IMG/VR virus record: IMGVR_UViG_3300029309_000110
Span: 1 to 38,161 of that record
DNA length: 38,161 nucleotides
Strand: one strand, 5' to 3'
Origin: a virus
This document shows, piece after piece, positions 32,043 to 37,888 of this stretch. Under the pieces are notes generated by a model that ran no database searches, was not told the origin of the DNA, and was given only the letters and a program-made list of their open reading frames with translations. The position numbers and the translations under genes are program-made. Each line of letters opens with the position of its first letter. Position 1 is the first letter of the stretch.

Positions 32043-32634
32043 AGCTCAGCTTACCAGCCCAAGCCTCTGCCGCAGCCTTGACCGCATCCGATCCAGCACC
32101 AATACCCATAATCGGACCACCGTTGGGACCCGACAGCTCAACCCGCTCAATCCGGGGCAACCTGGCTCGCAGCCAAACCTCAGCCGCACGAATCCGGTTC
32201 CGCTCGTCCTCAGCATTCAACGCCATACCACGAAGCATGTCCATCATCGCCTGATCGCCCTGTGCCTCAGCTTCCGCCTCCTCCTCCCTGAAGCCCTCCT
32301 GACGGACTCGCCAGCTCCTCATGGTCTCGTAGTTCAAATCAATGATCCGACACGCCTCAGCCGCCGACCAGCCCTGTCTACGGGCCTCTAGGTAAGGCAG
32401 CCTCTTGGTCTCCCACTGCCTGCTCTGTTTTGTAGGGGTCCTGTCCGAGTCCCTTCCTTGCCGGGAACCCTGACTGCAACTTGCATCCGGCTGACCTGCG
32501 ACCTGACCCCCCCCTACCTGCTGGTCACCTGCCTGCTCGGGAGACTGATCCTTGCGCGCGTGTTGGTCTGGTGTCTGCGCGTTGCTCGCTGCGGGCTGTC
32601 GGGGTGGCTGCTGGTCGATGCGGGCTCGGGGCAT
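32014..32634 (-). CDS. terS: Terminase small subunit
   Basis: The product has 206 residues. The first 70 are Gln/Pro/Ser/Arg-rich and look disordered, an unusually long tail. Residues about 75 to 105 form a helix-turn-helix (Trp-Ser-Ala-Ala-Glu-Ala-Cys-Arg-Ile-Ile-Asp-Leu-Asn-Tyr-Glu-Thr) that would bind the packaging start site. A Glu-rich helix (110 to 125) follows, and the rest probably drives ring assembly and large-subunit binding. It is the first gene of the leftward late unit, beside a divergent regulatory region. Assignment is by HTH plus position before terL. Confidence 0.8.
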   Translation of the reverse strand: MPRARIDQQPPRQPAASNAQTPDQHARKDQSPEQAGDQQVGGGQVAGQPDASCSQGSRQGRDSDRTPTKQSRQWETKRLPYLEARRQGWSAAEACRIIDLNYETMRSWRVRQEGFREEEAEAEAQGDQAMMDMLRGMALNAEDERNRIRAAEVWLRARLPRIERVELSGPNGGPIMGIGAGSDAVKAAAEAWAGKLSFDRKELPSE

Positions 32635-32715
32635 GGCTGTTGTTCCTGTTCCCTGTATAGGGGAGAATGGTCCGGCAATCTGGACAGATGCTGCCTCACG
32701 GTACAGAAACGGGGT

Positions 32716-32756
32716 TGTTCGGGTTCTGTTCGGGTAAAAGAAAGTTCAGAAAGTTC
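32716..32756. repeat. Two pairs of direct repeats, operator/iteron candidates
   Basis: TGTTCGGGT occurs at 32,716 to 32,724 and 32,727 to 32,735 (11-base period, about one helical turn). AGAAAGTTC occurs back to back at 32,739 to 32,747 and 32,748 to 32,756. All lie just upstream of the first early promoter module, so binding by a phage regulator (for example the RHH-like protein at 36,590) is plausible. Confidence 0.75.
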
Positions 32757-32757
32757 T

Positions 32758-32805
32758 AAACAAAATCCTGATTTTCTCCGATATCACAAAATCGTCCTGT
32801 ATAAT
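32758..32805 (+). promoter_or_regulatory. Early promoter module, copy 1
   Basis: The box AAACAAAATCC (32,758 to 32,768) lies 42 bases upstream of a perfect TATAAT (32,800 to 32,805). ATCAC-x-AAA (32,83 to 32,91 of this block, i.e. 32,783 to 32,791) and CTG directly before the -10 are also shared with copy 2 at 34,067. No consensus TTGACA -35 exists at the usual distance, so an activator or non-standard sigma usage is possible. It drives the early arm starting at 32,852. Confidence 0.75.
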
Positions 32806-32851
32806 CTGGGCATGTCCGGCGAAACGGGCAGCAACACTGGAGAACACGACC

Positions 32852-33124
32852 ATGCGTCACATCAAAGTATTTGTATCCTCGACCAAAGCCCACGAACTTA
32901 TGTCCATCATCAATGGCGTGACCCGGAAGATGATGATCCCTGTCCGAATGTTCGACACAGGTTGTGGGATGGAGGGACGCGGCCAGATGTGGATCAAGTT
33001 CGAGGTCTGCGACGACAGCCTGAGTTGGGATGACCTCAAGGCTCGGATCGACACCCTGAACGACAAGACCAAGTGGGCAATGCCCTGCGAGATCGAGGTG
33101 TACGACGACGAGGCCGAAGACTAA
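32852..33124 (+). CDS. Small early protein, unknown
   Basis: This 90-residue protein opens the early arm, 47 bases after the first promoter -10. The ribosome cassette is GGAGAACACGACC just before ATG. It is alpha/beta in appearance (Ile-Lys-Val-Phe-Val-Ser-Ser-Thr at the start, Trp-Ile-Lys-Phe-Glu-Val in the middle, Cys-Glu-Ile-Glu-Val-Tyr near the end) with an acidic tail. I do not recognise it. First genes of early arms often act against host functions, but nothing in the sequence proves that here. Confidence 0.8.
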   Translation: MRHIKVFVSSTKAHELMSIINGVTRKMMIPVRMFDTGCGMEGRGQMWIKFEVCDDSLSWDDLKARIDTLNDKTKWAMPCEIEVYDDEAED

Positions 33125-33146
33125 ACTTCCCAAGGAGAACACGACC

Positions 33147-33365
33147 ATGAACATCATCATTGACAGCAACGAGTACGAAGCCCTTCGCAACGCAGCCTCA
33201 TGCGTGCAGGAGCAACTCAATGTCCTTAACGAGGGCATGAGCAACCAGTCCAACGTCGATGGCTACATCGACCAGCAGGGCATCGACGATGCCATCATCT
33301 GCAAAGAACGAACCCTGATGCATCTCGAAGGACTTCGGGAACGACTCGACGAGCAATTCAACTGA
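33147..33365 (+). CDS. Small early protein, unknown, helical
   Basis: The product has 72 acidic residues with a helical hairpin pattern: a helix at about 8 to 30, a Gly/Asp-containing link, then a helix from about 47 ending Leu-Glu-Gly-Leu-Arg-Glu-Arg-Leu-Asp-Glu. The start cassette is the same 16-mer as in the previous gene (33,134 to 33,149). No family is known to me. Confidence 0.8.
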   Translation: MNIIIDSNEYEALRNAASCVQEQLNVLNEGMSNQSNVDGYIDQQGIDDAIICKERTLMHLEGLRERLDEQFN

Positions 33366-33391
33366 CCGACCCACGGAGAACACTGACCGCT

Positions 33392-33793
33392 ATGAATACC
33401 AAAATCACTATCGAATCCTTCCTCCCATCATCACCCGAGGGCTCAATCATTGAGTCCGGCGTCTTCGGCGGCGACCACCGCGTCAAAGCACGAGCCCTGA
33501 ACCTCATCGAGAAGATGCGAGGCCACAACGAGGCTCTCCGTACTGCGGACATCCACCTCCACTACAACGGCGATTACGGTGCTGTGATCACCGTGGTGGG
33601 CGTGCCTTGGGACTTCAAAGGCTACAAGGGCTTGGATCGCAAGATCACGCCAATGAACAATCGGTACGAGAAAAGCGACCGAACTTACATGCCGAACCTG
33701 ATGCACGCACGGATCTTCGGCACGGGTCAAACCATCGCCGAGAACGAACCCAACAGCCCCGGCTACTGCACCTACGAAGTCGCCTACTGCTGA
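33392..33793 (+). CDS. Early protein, unknown
   Basis: The product has 133 residues, alpha/beta mixed. It contains Phe-Gly-Gly-Asp-His-Arg-Val-Lys-Ala-Arg-Ala and a His-Leu-His-Tyr-Asn-Gly-Asp-Tyr-Gly-Ala-Val-Ile-Thr-Val-Val-Gly-Val-Pro strand region. ATG 33,392 follows GGAGAACACTGACC with a slightly longer spacer than the other cassettes. I do not recognise it. The 80 bases after it are non-coding. Confidence 0.75.
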   Translation: MNTKITIESFLPSSPEGSIIESGVFGGDHRVKARALNLIEKMRGHNEALRTADIHLHYNGDYGAVITVVGVPWDFKGYKGLDRKITPMNNRYEKSDRTYMPNLMHARIFGTGQTIAENEPNSPGYCTYEVAYC

Positions 33794-33873
33794 TCACGAT
33801 CCCCCACCTGTCCACTGCGTCGGAGCAGTGGGCGGGATGGGCGACCCTGACCTGCCCACGGAGAACACTGACC

Positions 33874-34056
33874 ATGAACGCAATGCAAGCCATCGAAATC
33901 ATTGAGACCGGCATGAACGGCGATAAGCCTGCGGATCAGGACACCCTGCTCTGCGCCTGGCAATACCTGATCGACTCAGGGCTCGCCTTCACCTTGCAGG
34001 GCTCGTACGGGCGGACTGCCGCCAACCTGATCGACGCTGGGCTCTGCACCGGCTGA
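33874..34056 (+). CDS. Small conserved phage protein (Leu-Gln-Gly-x-x-Gly-Arg-x-Ala motif)
   Basis: The 60-residue product has an Ala-Ile-Glu-Ile-Ile-Glu helix, then Asp-Thr-Leu-Leu-Cys-Ala-Trp-Gln-Tyr-Leu-Ile-Asp-Ser-Gly, then Leu-Gln-Gly-Ser-Tyr-Gly-Arg-Thr-Ala-Ala-Asn-Leu-Ile-Asp-Ala-Gly-Leu-Cys. I know this pattern from a widespread small phage protein family (DUF7417-like, from memory) of unknown function. ATG at 33,874 is fixed by the cassette GGAGAACACTGACC; longer in-frame extensions overlap the previous gene. Confidence 0.8.
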   Translation: MNAMQAIEIIETGMNGDKPADQDTLLCAWQYLIDSGLAFTLQGSYGRTAANLIDAGLCTG

Positions 34057-34066
34057 AAAAAAAGTG

Positions 34067-34114
34067 AAACAAAATCCCAAGAATCTTTTGAATCACGAAA
34101 ACACACTGTATAAT
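34067..34114 (+). promoter_or_regulatory. Early promoter module, copy 2
   Basis: AAACAAAATCC (34,067 to 34,077) again lies 42 bases before TATAAT (34,109 to 34,114), with ATCAC-x-AAA and CTG shared with copy 1. An A8 run (34,056 to 34,063) precedes it. A TTGAAT at 34,088 could be a poor -35 with 15-base spacing. The module sits in the 94-base gap before the gene at 34,151 and would give a second, internal start for the early arm. Confidence 0.75.
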
Positions 34115-34150
34115 CACACACGAGCCCGAGGGGCTCAGGAGAACCGACCA

Positions 34151-34387
34151 ATGAACGACACCGAAACATCACCGTGGGCGCAAGACGCCGACACCCTCAC
34201 GGCAATCCTCGATCAACTTGGATTCCCACTAAAGCATCTCGACAACCCAATCGACGGGGCATTCGGGGCCTGCGAGCAGGAGCAAGTCATCTATCTGATC
34301 GAGGTGCTTGATGGACACATCGACACCCTCATGAGCAACGAAGGCGTGAAGCAAGCCATTGCCAACGCAATGAAGAAGGGACACTGA
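34151..34387 (+). CDS. Small early protein, unknown
   Basis: The product has 78 acidic, helical residues: Leu-Thr-Ala-Ile-Leu-Asp-Gln-Leu-Gly-Phe-Pro then Val-Ile-Tyr-Leu-Ile-Glu-Val-Leu-Asp-Gly-His-Ile-Asp. ATG at 34,151 is the first gene after promoter copy 2, with GGAGAACCGACC ahead. An earlier in-frame ATG at 34,064 would include the promoter and lacks that cassette. No family is recognised. Confidence 0.75.
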   Translation: MNDTETSPWAQDADTLTAILDQLGFPLKHLDNPIDGAFGACEQEQVIYLIEVLDGHIDTLMSNEGVKQAIANAMKKGH

Positions 34388-34390
34388 CCA

Positions 34391-34702
34391 ATGCAATACA
34401 TCGAGATCATTCAGACACAGTCAGCCACCGTGGTCGAGACCGTCAAGGTCCGCGTGCAAGTCCCCGAAGGCATGACCCAAGAGGAGTTCCGGTATCACAT
34501 CGACGACGAGGGGATCGCCTCTGAGTTCACTGGAGTCCGCGAGGACGATGCGTACATCCAGTACGACAACGATGACCCAGAGGATGGGCCGGTGGCCCGC
34601 GAGACGACGGTGTTCGTGGGGACCGACACAGAGGGTGTGAAGATCGAGCGTTCGTTCGACTGGCACGACCCTGAAATCGAGATGAAGGACGTGACCAAAT
34701 GA
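34391..34702 (+). CDS. Small acidic early protein, unknown
   Basis: The 103-residue, strongly acidic product has a beta-rich start (Ile-Glu-Ile-Ile-Gln-Thr, Val-Lys-Val-Arg-Val-Gln-Val-Pro) and an Asp/Glu-rich middle (Asp-Asn-Asp-Asp-Pro-Glu-Asp-Gly). Acidic early proteins sometimes mimic DNA or titrate host factors; that is only a possibility. It has a three-base gap after the previous gene, with GACCA before ATG. Confidence 0.75.
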   Translation: MQYIEIIQTQSATVVETVKVRVQVPEGMTQEEFRYHIDDEGIASEFTGVREDDAYIQYDNDDPEDGPVARETTVFVGTDTEGVKIERSFDWHDPEIEMKDVTK

Positions 34703-34968
34703 GCGACAACTATGAGATCAAATGCTACGCCCGTCTTGTCGGGATGATGGACAACGGCAGTACCAAGATTGTTGACCACTCGGAGGTCGTACCTCCAGAA
34801 GTCTTCTGGGAGCAGGATCGGCTCGGACAGTTGGATCGAGCAAGCCTGATCGAGGAGATCAACTTCATGGCTGAGATGGTCGTGGAATTTGCCAGCGACA
34901 TTGCCGACGAAGCCGTCGATCAACTGACGTGCCAGCAAAAGCAGATCGAAGCGGAGAACGACCAATGA
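34699..34968 (+). CDS. Small acidic early protein, unknown
   Basis: This 89-residue product begins Met-Ser-Asp-Asn-Tyr-Glu-Ile-Lys-Cys-Tyr-Ala. The second half is one acidic helix (Glu-Glu-Ile-Asn-Phe-Met-Ala-Glu-Met-Val-Val-Glu-Phe-Ala). ATGA overlap joins it to the previous gene. I do not recognise it. Confidence 0.75.
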   Translation: MSDNYEIKCYARLVGMMDNGSTKIVDHSEVVPPEVFWEQDRLGQLDRASLIEEINFMAEMVVEFASDIADEAVDQLTCQQKQIEAENDQ

Positions 34969-35228
34969 GCGTCAAGTCAGACACACGAGCCTTCAGGAAC
35001 TTCTTCGCATTGCCCGGACCACGGTTCACCGTCTTCACCCGGACATGGTGGAGGGAGAACCCAGACTGGCCTGACGGTCTGGAGCCCTGCCCCGGACCCA
35101 AGCGGACCATCGGACATTGCGACACCATCGAGGCAGCACGGCGTATGTGCCGCCAATACAACGAGACCACGGGCCAGACCAAAGCCAACCGGCGACTGTC
35201 CCGCAAAGCAGAATTTACGGAGAACTGA
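34965..35228 (+). CDS. Small basic early protein, unknown
   Basis: The product has 87 Arg-rich residues. It has Phe-Ala-Leu-Pro-Gly-Pro-Arg-Phe-Thr-Val-Phe-Thr-Arg-Thr-Trp-Trp, then a Cys-Pro-Gly-Pro-Lys-Arg stretch and an Arg-rich helical end. Start 34,965 overlaps the previous stop (ATGA) and has GGAGAACGACCA ahead. An upstream in-frame ATG (34,929) lacks this. No family is known to me. Confidence 0.75.
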   Translation: MSVKSDTRAFRNFFALPGPRFTVFTRTWWRENPDWPDGLEPCPGPKRTIGHCDTIEAARRMCRQYNETTGQTKANRRLSRKAEFTEN

Positions 35229-35230
35229 CC

Positions 35231-35674
35231 ATGCCAAACTGGTGCGAAAACAACGTGAGTATTGAAGGGCCAACCGAAGCCATGCAATATTTCTTGGACA
35301 ACTACTGCGTGCAAGATCCCGACTCGGAGCATATGTACCGAATCTCATTTGAGAAGATCATCCCCATCGAGCAGATGCCAGACGAAGAAGGCAAGTGCAA
35401 GGGGTTCGCACAGATCGAACACCAAGCCGAACGATGGGGGTGCAAGTGGGACACCTGCGACTTTGAGATGGAGCATGAGGTATTCAACTCATCAGTCGAT
35501 GCGAAGTTGCAAAGGTCAGGCTTCTACGGGGCATTCGATACCCCGTGGGGTCCGCCCGAGCGAGTGGTCGAACGCCTCCGCGAGATGTTCAACGACGAAC
35601 CCAAAATGGAGGGCCTTGATCTTCAAGAATGGTTCTACAAGGAGCCGGGCATGGAACTGGCGGGGTGGCTTTGA
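35231..35674 (+). CDS. YubB/Api92-like ferredoxin-fold protein (DUF1281-like)
   Basis: The 147-residue product opens Met-Pro-Asn-Trp-Cys-Glu-Asn-Asn-Val-Ser-Ile, the hallmark of the YubB/Api92 ferredoxin-like family carried by plasmids and phages. Later it has Trp-Gly-Cys-Lys-Trp-Asp and Phe-Asp-Thr-Pro-Trp-Gly-Pro-Pro, and it ends Glu-Pro-Gly-Met-Glu-Leu-Ala-Gly-Trp, which is the family end pattern. The function of this family is unknown. The start is set by GGAGAACTGACC just before ATG, although the frame is open further upstream. Confidence 0.85.
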   Translation: MPNWCENNVSIEGPTEAMQYFLDNYCVQDPDSEHMYRISFEKIIPIEQMPDEEGKCKGFAQIEHQAERWGCKWDTCDFEMEHEVFNSSVDAKLQRSGFYGAFDTPWGPPERVVERLREMFNDEPKMEGLDLQEWFYKEPGMELAGWL

Positions 35675-35676
35675 TC

Positions 35677-35997
35677 ATGAACCTCACCTTCCCCCAACAG
35701 CGAGAGAACATCGAGACCCGCAAGTCTGTGTACGGTCTGGAGTGGGTCATGGTGCAAGCCTTCACCCACAACAGATCACCCGAGGACTGCATCGAGATGC
35801 TTCTGGAGACCGAGCAAAGCATGATGGCGATCCTCCGATCCCTTCAGAAGTGCAGGTCATTCAGATGCTCGCCGACCCACACGCGGAACTACCAACAGTG
35901 GCGTTGGTGGACTGACCGCTTCGAGTTCAAACTCAAGTGGGTGCAGGCGACAGGACAAGCGGACAAATACTTCCAAGCAAAGGAACAACACCAATGA
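35677..35997 (+). CDS. Early protein, unknown
   Basis: The 106-residue product is helical and Gln/Arg/Trp-rich, with Glu-Trp-Val-Met-Val-Gln-Ala-Phe-Thr-His-Asn-Arg-Ser-Pro-Glu-Asp-Cys. ATG at 35,677 lies two bases after the previous stop; the longer in-frame reading from 35,629 would overlap it. I do not recognise the protein. Confidence 0.7.
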   Translation: MNLTFPQQRENIETRKSVYGLEWVMVQAFTHNRSPEDCIEMLLETEQSMMAILRSLQKCRSFRCSPTHTRNYQQWRWWTDRFEFKLKWVQATGQADKYFQAKEQHQ

Positions 35998-36593
35998 ATT
36001 TCGTCAAAGAAAAAGCAATGAACCGCCTGCTGGAATCGCTGGCCGACATGCCCAGCACCAAGGCATCCCCATACGGCGTGCATTGCACCGGGGGTGGGGA
36101 GTATGCCTGCCACCGATACGAGTACCCGGACAGCAACGGTGATGGGTACGACGTTCATGCCCGGAACAGCGAAGACGCTCAGGCTATGTACGAATTGCAG
36201 GACATGATCGACTATGAGGACGAAGAGATCGTGGACTTGTGCGAGCAGCCGCTCGGGTTGCCTGAGTCTGCGTACCACCAGGAGCCAAACTGGGATCGGT
36301 TCCCTGACCACAACTTCCCGCAGCGAGTACCCTTCTCAATCAGCGAGCGGGACATGATGCTCAGCCTGTTCGACGGGTATTACGCAAGGCTTGAGGCTGA
36401 CGTGCGTAAGTTCTACGAACACATCGAGGAGATGCACGCCGGCGACTTCAAGTTCGCGGCGGGTCGTGTACTCAAGATGTACCAGATTCGCATGCTGCAA
36501 TTCAAACTCAAGGTTTTATCTGCTCACTGGCGTGACTGGAAGAAGGATGCGGACAAGTTCAACGAACAATTCAGAACAGGAGAAATTAATTGA
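35994..36593 (+). CDS. Early protein, unknown, acidic
   Basis: The product has 199 residues with an acidic, Cys/His-containing first half (Cys-x-Gly-Gly-Gly-Glu-Tyr-Ala-Cys-His) and a helical second half (about 115 to 199) rich in Phe, Lys and Arg. The Cys-His cluster might bind zinc. ATGA overlap joins it to the previous gene. It is the largest gene of the early arm, and no family is known. Confidence 0.75.
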   Translation: MNFVKEKAMNRLLESLADMPSTKASPYGVHCTGGGEYACHRYEYPDSNGDGYDVHARNSEDAQAMYELQDMIDYEDEEIVDLCEQPLGLPESAYHQEPNWDRFPDHNFPQRVPFSISERDMMLSLFDGYYARLEADVRKFYEHIEEMHAGDFKFAAGRVLKMYQIRMLQFKLKVLSAHWRDWKKDADKFNEQFRTGEIN

Positions 36594-36862
36594 CTACCAC
36601 CAACGAGAACACATCGAAGCCTTACCTCGGCCTACGGGTCAGCCAAACCATCCTCGATCAACTGGATGTGTGGGCAGAGCATGAGGCAGCACGGATCATG
36701 GAGGCTGCTGGCGGGGTGGAGATTCTCTTCTCCCGAGCTGAAATCGCACGCAGCATCCTGATGAAAGCCATCAATCGTGAGATGAACGATGGCACAGATT
36801 TGGGCAAACAGTTGGCAGAGATTGCCAGCGTTGGCCTTGCTCGACCCGAAGGGGCTGAGTAA
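36590..36862 (+). CDS. Ribbon-helix-helix-like DNA-binding protein
   Basis: The 90-residue product starts at TTG (36,590) overlapping the previous stop (TTGA), with AGGAG six to ten bases ahead. The pattern Tyr-Leu-Gly-Leu-Arg-Val-Ser (strand), Ile-Leu-Asp-Gln-Leu-Asp-Val-Trp-Ala (helix 1), Phe-Ser-Arg-Ala-Glu-Ile-Ala-Arg-Ser-Ile-Leu (helix 2) fits an RHH fold with an extended loop (about 36 to 46). Such proteins dimerise on short repeats. It is last in the early arm and could repress the early promoters. It is followed by a terminator. Confidence 0.7.
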   Translation: MTTTNENTSKPYLGLRVSQTILDQLDVWAEHEAARIMEAAGGVEILFSRAEIARSILMKAINREMNDGTDLGKQLAEIASVGLARPEGAE

Positions 36863-36869
36863 ACTCCCC

Positions 36870-36891
36870 GAACTACTTTGGTCGGTAGTTC
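36870..36891. other. Stem-loop 1 of the intergenic cluster
   Basis: GAACTAC (36,870 to 36,876) pairs with GTAGTTC (36,885 to 36,891) around an eight-base loop, eight bases after the RHH-gene stop. It contributes to a run of four consecutive stems in 141 bases. Confidence 0.75.
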
Positions 36892-36893
36892 TC

Positions 36894-36928
36894 TCCGAGG
36901 GAGGTGTTCGCACGCCTCCTTCGGGTTT
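36894..36928 (+). terminator. Strong hairpin, probable early terminator
   Basis: A 14-pair stem (36,894 to 36,907 with 36,912 to 36,925, including three G-T pairs) with loop TCGC is followed by only TTT. It ends the early arm right after the RHH gene. The short T-run makes it a possible leaky or attenuated terminator. Confidence 0.75.
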
Positions 36929-36962
36929 GCCCCCTATAAGGCTCGCATTCTGCGAGGGGGGC
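36929..36962 (+). other. Compound stem-loop (hairpin within a G/C stem)
   Basis: GCCCCC (36,929 to 36,934) can pair with GGGGGC (36,957 to 36,962), enclosing a second stem CTCGCA/TGCGAG (36,942 to 36,947 with 36,951 to 36,956). It sits between the two larger hairpins of this non-coding region. Confidence 0.65.
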
Positions 36963-36978
36963 GACAACCCACCCTCCG

Positions 36979-37010
36979 CTTGGCGGCAGCATCCACCCGC
37001 TGCCGTCAGG
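36979..37010 (+). other. Stem-loop 4, leader of the exonuclease gene
   Basis: A 12-pair stem (36,979 to 36,990 with 36,999 to 37,010, a few G-T pairs) has an eight-base loop. It lies 36 bases before the exonuclease ATG and ahead of its AAGGAG site, so it could be an attenuator or a stable 5' end. There is no T-run after it. Confidence 0.65.
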
Positions 37011-37045
37011 CTTAGCCCAACCGGGCGACATCTAAGGAGATACCA

Positions 37046-37888
37046 ATGACCGATCCAAAGTATGGGGTGTATTCCCCTGACCAACTATCAAACTCTGCAT
37101 ACCACGCCATCGGTTTGCCTTGGGCATCAGCCCACCGCTTGGCTACGTTCTCAAGATGGGGTGCAGCCACGGTGACCTACGGGGTGGACAACCCTGACCC
37201 ACCATCCAGTGCCATGGTGCTGGGCTCTGCGATGCACAGTCGCATCCTGACCCCCAAGCATTTCAAGGACGAGTTCAAAGTTTGGACTGGTGACCGACGC
37301 ACCAAGGCCGGCAAAGAGCAGTGGGCTCAGTTCCAACTGACGCTGGGCCAAGCCGAGGTTCTCACCAAAGATCAAGCCAATCAGGTGGAAGCCATGGCTG
37401 ACTCGGTCTCCACCCACCCGACGCTTGGGCCGATGGTCATGGATGCGATCACGCACGACAGTGCAGAGCAGTCCATGTTCGCCGACATCAACGGCGTCAA
37501 CTGCAAGGGTCGGATCGACGCCTTGTGCGACACCCCCATGGGTGTATGCCTGCTTGACCTGAAGACCAGCAGCCGTTCACTGTCCGTCGATGACCTGGTT
37601 CGGACGTGTGCCAACTACGGGTACGTCGAGCAACTGGCCTTGTACCTGCGGCTCTGCACCGAGTGTGGCATCAATGTCCACCGCGTCATGATCGGATTCG
37701 TCGGATCAAACCCACCATACCCCGTGCGTGTTTGCGAAATCACAACGGATTGGCTGGATGCTGCGTCCAAAGTAAACGATGTACGACTTCACGAATGGAA
37801 GACTGCGGACTGGGACTGTCCCGAAGACCACGTCGAACCAATCGCTGATCTTGAAATGCCTGCATGGTATGGGAGCAATGTGGAATGA
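37046..37888 (+). CDS. RecE-like exonuclease, PD-(D/E)XK fold
   Basis: The 280-residue product has Val-Leu-Gly-Ser-Ala-Met-His-Ser-Arg (58 to 66). It has Cys-Lys-Gly-Arg-Ile-Asp-Ala-Leu (153 to 160) with Asp158, then Leu-Leu-Asp-Leu-Lys-Thr-Ser (169 to 175) with Asp171 and Lys173, and Tyr-Val-Glu-Gln-Leu-Ala-Leu-Tyr (193 to 200) with Gln196. These are the PD-(D/E)XK exonuclease signatures of RecE and DUF3799-like proteins. It degrades one strand of DNA ends to give the substrate for the annealing/SSB protein at 207. AAGGAGATACCA lies before ATG. The endolysin follows with ATGA overlap. Confidence 0.9.
   Translation: MTDPKYGVYSPDQLSNSAYHAIGLPWASAHRLATFSRWGAATVTYGVDNPDPPSSAMVLGSAMHSRILTPKHFKDEFKVWTGDRRTKAGKEQWAQFQLTLGQAEVLTKDQANQVEAMADSVSTHPTLGPMVMDAITHDSAEQSMFADINGVNCKGRIDALCDTPMGVCLLDLKTSSRSLSVDDLVRTCANYGYVEQLALYLRLCTECGINVHRVMIGFVGSNPPYPVRVCEITTDWLDAASKVNDVRLHEWKTADWDCPEDHVEPIADLEMPAWYGSNVE

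Larger units (their letters stand above)
32635..32851. promoter_or_regulatory. Divergent control region between late terminase unit and early arm
   Basis: These 217 bases hold no gene. They contain the rightward promoter module at 32,758 to 32,805 and two sets of direct repeats (TGTTCGGGT twice, AGAAAGTTC twice) at 32,716 to 32,756. There is also a short inverted element around 32,650 to 32,662 (CCCT-GTAT-AGGG), where a leftward TATACA could serve the terminase genes. The leftward promoter is weakly supported. Confidence 0.6.

Noticed and set aside
32458-33033. Plus-strand frame across the divergent control region
   Set aside because: It spans promoter elements and repeats and overlaps both TerS and the first early gene in wrong frames.
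36632-37084. 150-codon minus-strand reading frame over the hairpin region
   Set aside because: It runs antisense to the RHH and exonuclease genes, is low complexity (Pro/Ser/Gly), has no ribosome site, and is explained by GC-rich inverted repeats.
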